From Prosapia bicincta (taxonomy: Eukaryota > Arthropoda > Insecta > Hemiptera > Cercopidae), in assembly GCA_036971475.1 (NCBI GenBank), contig JBAIZL010000007.1, forward strand, positions 36,934,283 through 36,998,282: a stretch of 64,000 nucleotides of DNA, read 5' to 3'. The notes beneath the pieces are model-generated. The model worked only from the letters and a program-made list of their open reading frames with translations. It did no database searches and was not told the DNA's origin. The position numbers and the translations under genes were made by a program. The stretch's first letter is position 1. Each line of letters opens with the position of its first letter. Positions 58,304-64,000 of the stretch are shown here, one piece after another.

Positions 58304-58560
58304 TTATTTTGTTTGATTTTGGAATCTACTTTAGTTGGGCGTAGGTGTGTGTTGCGATTTCTTTTTCTTAATTTTTGAAGTGTATTTGAGTTAAGTGTGG
58401 GTGTGTTTGCAAATTGTTATTTTGTTTACGTTTGAAGCTCATTTAAGCTAGTTGTGGTTGTGTTATTTGTTGTGTATTTGAATGTGGTGTGTGTGCGTCT
58501 GAAATATTTTATTTTGTTTATTTTAGGAGTGCACTTGAGTTTTGTTTTATTGTCTATAGA
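58304..58560 (+). repeat. decayed GT-rich tandem repeat, roughly 57-bp spacing
   Basis: TTATTTTGTTT recurs at 58304, 58417 and 58509, with a degenerate version (CTTTTTCTTAATTTT) between the first two. Each is followed by a purine-containing segment (GAAGTGTATTTGAG, GAAGCTCATTTAAG, GGAGTGCACTTGAG) and a GTGTGGGTGTG-like stretch. The units are much more diverged than those of the other arrays, so this is old. Confidence 0.55.
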
Positions 58561-58647
58561 ATGCTACATGCTTGTAGCTCTTTGTTTATTTATATATTAT
58601 GAAAACTTTCTCAAGTTTTACTATTTTGCATGACTTACGTTTATAAT

Positions 58648-61600
58648 GTAATATTTTTACTGTAGCCTAATTTATTTATGGCTTCATCGATGAGATTTAG
58701 TTGTTACATAGGATCGTCGTTGGATATACACATTGAGATATTTGTTAATATATTTACTGTAGCCTAATTTATTTATGGCTTCATCGATGAGATTTAGTTG
58801 TTACATAGGATCGTCGTTGGATATACACATTGAGATATTTGTTAATATATTTACTGTAGCCTAATTTATTTATGGCTTCATCGATGAGATTTAGTTGTTA
58901 CATAGGATCGTCGTTGGATATACACATTGAGATATTTGTTAATATATTTACTGTAGCCTAATTTATTTATGGCTTCATCGATGAGATTTAGTTGTTACAT
59001 AGGATCGTCGTTGGATATACACATTGAGATATTTGTTAATATATTTACTGTAGCCTAATTTATTTATGGCTTCATCGATGAGATTTAGTTGTTACATAGG
59101 ATCGTCGTTGGATATACACATTGAGATATTTGTTAATATATTTACTGTAGCCTAATTTATTTATGGCTTCATCGATGAGATTTAGTTGTTACATAGGGTC
59201 GTCGTTGGATATACACATTGAGATATTTGTTAATATATTTACTGTAGCCTAATTTATTTATGGGTTCATCGATGAGATTTAGTTGTTACATAGGATCGTC
59301 GTTGGATATACACATTGAGATATTTGTTAATATATTTACTGTAGCCTAATTTATTTATGGCTTCATCGATGAGATTTAGTTGTTACATAGGATCGTCGTT
59401 GGATATACACATTGAGATATTTGTTAATATATTTACTGTAGCCTAATTTATTTATGGCTTCATCGATGAGATTTAGTTGTTACATAGGATCGTCGTTGGA
59501 TATACACATTGAGATATTTGTTAATATATTTACTGTAGCCTAATTTATTTATGGCTTCATCGATGAGATTTAGTTGTTACATAGGATCGTCGTTGGATAT
59601 ACACATTGAGATATTTGTTAATATATTTACTGTAGCCTAATTTATTTATGGCTTCATCGATGAGATTTAGTTGTTACATAGGATCGTCGTTGGATATACA
59701 CATTGAGATATTTGTTAATATATTTACTGTAGCCTAATTTATTTATGGCTTCATCGATGAGATTTAGTTGTTACATAGGATCGTCGTTGGATATACACAT
59801 TGAGATATTTGTTAATATATTTACTGTAGCCTAATTTATTTATGGCTTCATCGATGAGATTTAGTTGTTACATAGGATCGTCGTTGGATATACACATTGA
59901 GATATTTGTTAATATATTTACTGTAGCCTAATTTATTTATGGCTTCATCGATGAGATTTAGTTGTTACATAGGGTCGTCGTTGGATATACACATTGAGAT
60001 ATTTGTTAATATATTTACTGTAGCCTAATTTATTTATGGGTTCATCGATGAGATTTAGTTGTTACATAGGATCGTCGTTGGATATACACATTGAGATATT
60101 TGTTAATATATTTACTGTAGCCTAATTTATTTATGGCTTCATCGATGAGATTTAGTTGTTACATAGGATCGTCGTTGGATATACACATTGAGATATTTGT
60201 TAATATATTTACTGTAGCCTAATTTATTTATGGCTTCATCGATGAGATTTAGTTGTTACATAGGATCGTCGTTGGATATACACATTGAGATATTTGTTAA
60301 TATATTTACTGTAGCCTAATTTATTTATGGCTTCATCGATGAGATTTAGTTGTTACATAGGATCGTCGTTGGATATACACATTGAGATATTTGTTAATAT
60401 ATTTACTGTAGCCTAATTTATTTATGGCTTCATCGTTGAGATTTAGTTGTTACATAGGATCGTCGTTGGATATACACATTGAGATATTTGTTAATATATT
60501 TACTGTAGCCTAATTTATTTATGGCTTCATCGATGAGATTTAGTTGTTACATAGGATCGTCGTTGGATATACACATTGAGATATTTGTTAATATATTTAC
60601 TGTAGCCTAATTTATTTATGGCTTCATCGATGAGATTTAGTTGTTACATAGGGTCGTCGTTGGATATACACATTGAGATATTTGTTAATATATTTACTGT
60701 AGCCTAATTTATTTATGGCTTCATCGATGAGATTTAGTTGTTACATAGGGTCGTCGTTGGATATACACATTGAGATATTTGTTAATATATTTACTGTAGC
60801 CTAATTTATTTATGGCTTCATCGATGAGATTTAGTTGTTACATAGGGTCGTCGTTGGATATACACATTGAGATATTTGTTAATATATTTACTGTAGCCTA
60901 ATTTATTTATGGCTTCATCGATGAGATTTAGTTGTTACATAGGGTCGTCGTTGGATATACACATTGAGATATTTGTTAATATATTTACTGTAGCCTAATT
61001 TATTTATGGCTTCATCGATGAGATTTAGTTGTTACATAGGGTCGTCGTTGGATATACACATTGAGATATTTGTTAATATATTTACTGTAGCCTAATTTAT
61101 TTATGGCTTCATCGATGAGATTTAGTTGTTACATAGGGTCGTCGTTGGATATACACATTGAGATATTTGTTAATATATTTACTGTAGCCTAATTTATTTA
61201 TGGCTTCATCGATGAGATTTAGTTGTTACATAGGGTCGTCGTTGGATATACACATTGAGATATTTGTTAATATATTTACTGTAGCCTAATTTATTTATGG
61301 CTTCATCGATGAGATTTAGTTGTTACATAGGGTCGTCGTTGGATATACACATTGAGATATTTGTTAATATATTTACTGTAGCCTAATTTATTTATGGCTT
61401 CATCGATGAGATTTAGTTGTTACATAGGATCGTCGTTGGATATACACATTGAGATATTTGTTAATATATTTACTGTAGCCTAATTTATTTATGGCTTCAT
61501 CGATGAGATTTAGTTGTTACATAGGGTCGTCGTTGGATATACACATTGAGATATTTGTTAATATATTTACTGTAGCCTAATTTATTTATGGCTTCACCGA

Positions 61601-64000
61601 TGAGATTTAGTTGTTACATAGGATCGTCATTGGATATACACATTGAGATATTTGTTAATATATTTACTGTAGCCTAATTTATTTATGGCTTCATCGATGA
61701 GATTTAGTTGTTACATAGGATCGTCGTTGGATATACACATTGAGATATTTGTTAATATATTTACTGTAGCCTAATTTATTTATGGCTTCATCGATGAGAT
61801 TTAGTTGTTACATAGGATCGTCGTTGGATATACACATTGAGATATTTGTTAATATATTTACTGTAGCCTAATTTATTTATGGCTTCATCGATGAGATTTA
61901 GTTGTTACATAGGGTCGTCGTTGGATATACACATTGAGATATTTGTTAATATATTTACTGTAGCCTAATTTATTTATGGCTTCATCGATGAGATTTAGTT
62001 GTTACATAGGATCGTCGTTGGATATACACATTGAGATATTTGTTAATATATTTACTGTAGCCTAATTTATTTATGGCTTCATCGATGAGATTTAGTTGTT
62101 ACATAGGGTCGTCGTTGGATATACACATTGAGATATTTGTTAATATATTTACTGTAGCCTAATTTATTTATGGCTTCATCGATGAGATTTAGTTGTTACA
62201 TAGGATCGTCGTTGGATATACACATTGAGATATTTGTTAATATATTTACTGTAGCCTAATTTATTTATGGCTTCATCGATGAGATTTAGTTGTTACATAG
62301 GGTCGTCGTTGGATATACACATTGAGATATTTGTTAATATATTTACTGTAGCCTAATTTATTTATGGCTTCATCGATGAGATTTAGTTGTTACATAGGGT
62401 CGTCGTTGGATATACACATTGAGATATTTGTTAATATATTTACTGTAGCCTAATTTATTTATGGCTTCATCGATGAGATTTAGTTGTTACATAGGGTCGT
62501 CGTTGGATATACACATTGAGATATTTGTTAATATATTTACTGTAGCCTAATTTATTTATGGCTTCATCGATGAGATTTAGTTGTTACATAGGATCGTCGT
62601 TGGATATACACATTGAGATATTTGTTAATATATTTACTGTAGCCTAATTTATTTATGGCTTCATCGATGAGATTTAGTTGTTACATAGGGTCGTCGTTGG
62701 ATATACACATTGAGATATTTGTTAATATATTTACTGTAGCCTAATTTATTTATGGCTTCATCGATGAGATTTAGTTGTTACATAGGATCGTCGTTGGATA
62801 TACACATTGAGATATTTGTTAATATATTTACTGTAGCCTAATTTATTTATGGCTTCATCGATGAGATTTAGTTGTTACATAGGGTCGTCGTTGGATATAC
62901 ACATTGAGATATTTGTTAATATATTTACTGTAGCCTAATTTATTTATGGCTTCATCGATGAGATTTAGTTGTTACATAGGATCGTCGTTGGATATACACA
63001 TTGAGATATTTGTTAATATATTTACTGTAGCCTAATTTATTTATGGCTTCATCGATGAGATTTAGTTGTTACATAGGGTCGTCGTTGGATATACACATTG
63101 AGATATTTGTTAATATATTTACTGTAGCCTAATTTATTTATGGCTTCATCGATGAGATTTAGTTGTTACATAGGATCGTCGTTGGATATACACATTGAGA
63201 TATTTGTTAATATATTTACTGTAGCCTAATTTATTTATGGCTTCATCGATGAGATTTAGTTGTTACATAGGATCGTCGTTGGATATACACATTGAGATAT
63301 TTGTTAATATATTTACTGTAGCCTAATTTATTTATGGCTTCATCGATGAGATTTAGTTGTTACATAGGATCGTCGTTGGATATACACATTGAGATATTTG
63401 TTAATATATTTACTGTAGCCTAATTTATTTATGGCTTCATCGATGAGATTTAGTTGTTACATAGGGTCGTCGTTGGATATACACATTGAGATATTTGTTA
63501 ATATATTTACTGTAGCCTAATTTATTTATGGCTTCATCGATGAGATTTAGTTGTTACATAGGATCGTCGTTGGATATACACATTGAGATATTTGTTAATA
63601 TATTTACTGTAGCCTAATTTATTTATGGCTTCATCGATGAGATTTAGTTGTTACATAGGATCGTCGTTGGATATACACATTGAGATATTTGTTAATATAT
63701 TTACTGTAGCCTAATTTATTTATGGCTTCATCGATGAGATTTAGTTGTTACATAGGATCGTCGTTGGATATACACATTGAGATATTTGTTAATATATTTA
63801 CTGTAGCCTAATTTATTTATGGCTTCATCGATGAGATTTAGTTGTTACATAGGGTCGTCGTTGGATATACACATTGAGATATTTGTTAATATATTTACTG
63901 TAGCCTAATTTATTTATGGCTTCATCGATGAGATTTAGTTGTTACATAGGGTCGTCGTTGGATATACACATTGAGATATTTGTTAATATATTTACTGTAG
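58648..64000. repeat. 97-bp satellite DNA array, 55 monomers visible, continues past the window
   Basis: GTAGCC recurs with an exact 97-bp period (58662, 58759, 58856, 58953 and onward) to the last base. Each monomer reads: TTAATATATTTACTGTAGCC, TAATTTATTTATGGCTTC, ATCGATGAGATTTAGTTG, TTACATAGGRTCGTCGTTGG and ATATACACATTGAGATATTTG. The only common polymorphism is A or G in ATAGG(A/G)TCG. Rare ones are GGGTTCATC (59261, 60037), CATCGTTGAG (about 60435), TTCACCGATG (about 61597) and CGTCATTGG (about 61628). No length variants were seen. TCATCGATGA in each monomer is a perfect 10-bp palindrome. The near-identity points to very recent amplification or strong homogenisation. The left edge is sharp, at about 58648. 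I do not recognise the family. Confidence 0.98.

Overview
The window is eukaryotic nuclear DNA dominated by satellite and other tandem repeats. It is AT-rich and has no compact operon-like coding. It carries long (AT)n and (TC)n microsatellites, DNA-transposon remnants with terminal inverted repeats, and two large satellites. A metazoan, probably an invertebrate such as an arthropod, fits best, but that is an impression and no marker gene supports it. I find no confident protein-coding, rRNA or tRNA gene. Spliced exons in the unique segments cannot be excluded.

Layout: 1-36 is the end of an (AT)n tract. 37-3246 is AT-rich single-copy-looking sequence with two modest, GC-richer open frames on the minus strand near 2.3-3.0 kb. 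About 3247-51983 is one unbroken satellite array of about 48.7 kb, made of roughly 304 head-to-tail monomers of 159-161 bp. 51984-52705 is unique sequence. 52770-53838 is a hAT-like non-autonomous transposon with perfect 18-bp terminal inverted repeats, inserted in an (AT)n tract. 53893-55190 is unique sequence. About 55200-56345 is a 116-bp tandem repeat of about 9.5 copies. 56346-58300 is unique sequence holding a probable pogo/Tigger-like miniature element at 57658-57946. 58304-58560 is an old, decayed tandem repeat with a spacing of roughly 57 bp. About 58648-64000 is a second, extremely homogeneous satellite of 97-bp monomers, with 55 copies visible, running off the window.

The most informative content is the internal organisation of the satellites. 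The 160-bp array holds nested higher-order duplications, visible because the same rare variants recur at fixed offsets: a tandem duplication of 23 versus 21 monomers, and 15-, 16- and 9-monomer repeats. The 97-bp array has an 8-monomer (776-bp) duplication and a stretch of alternating dimers. The many short open frames in the 160-bp array are by-products of the monomer sequence. They lengthen only where a monomer happens to be a multiple of 3 bp long, so they should not be annotated as genes. I found no new enzymatic or defence system here.
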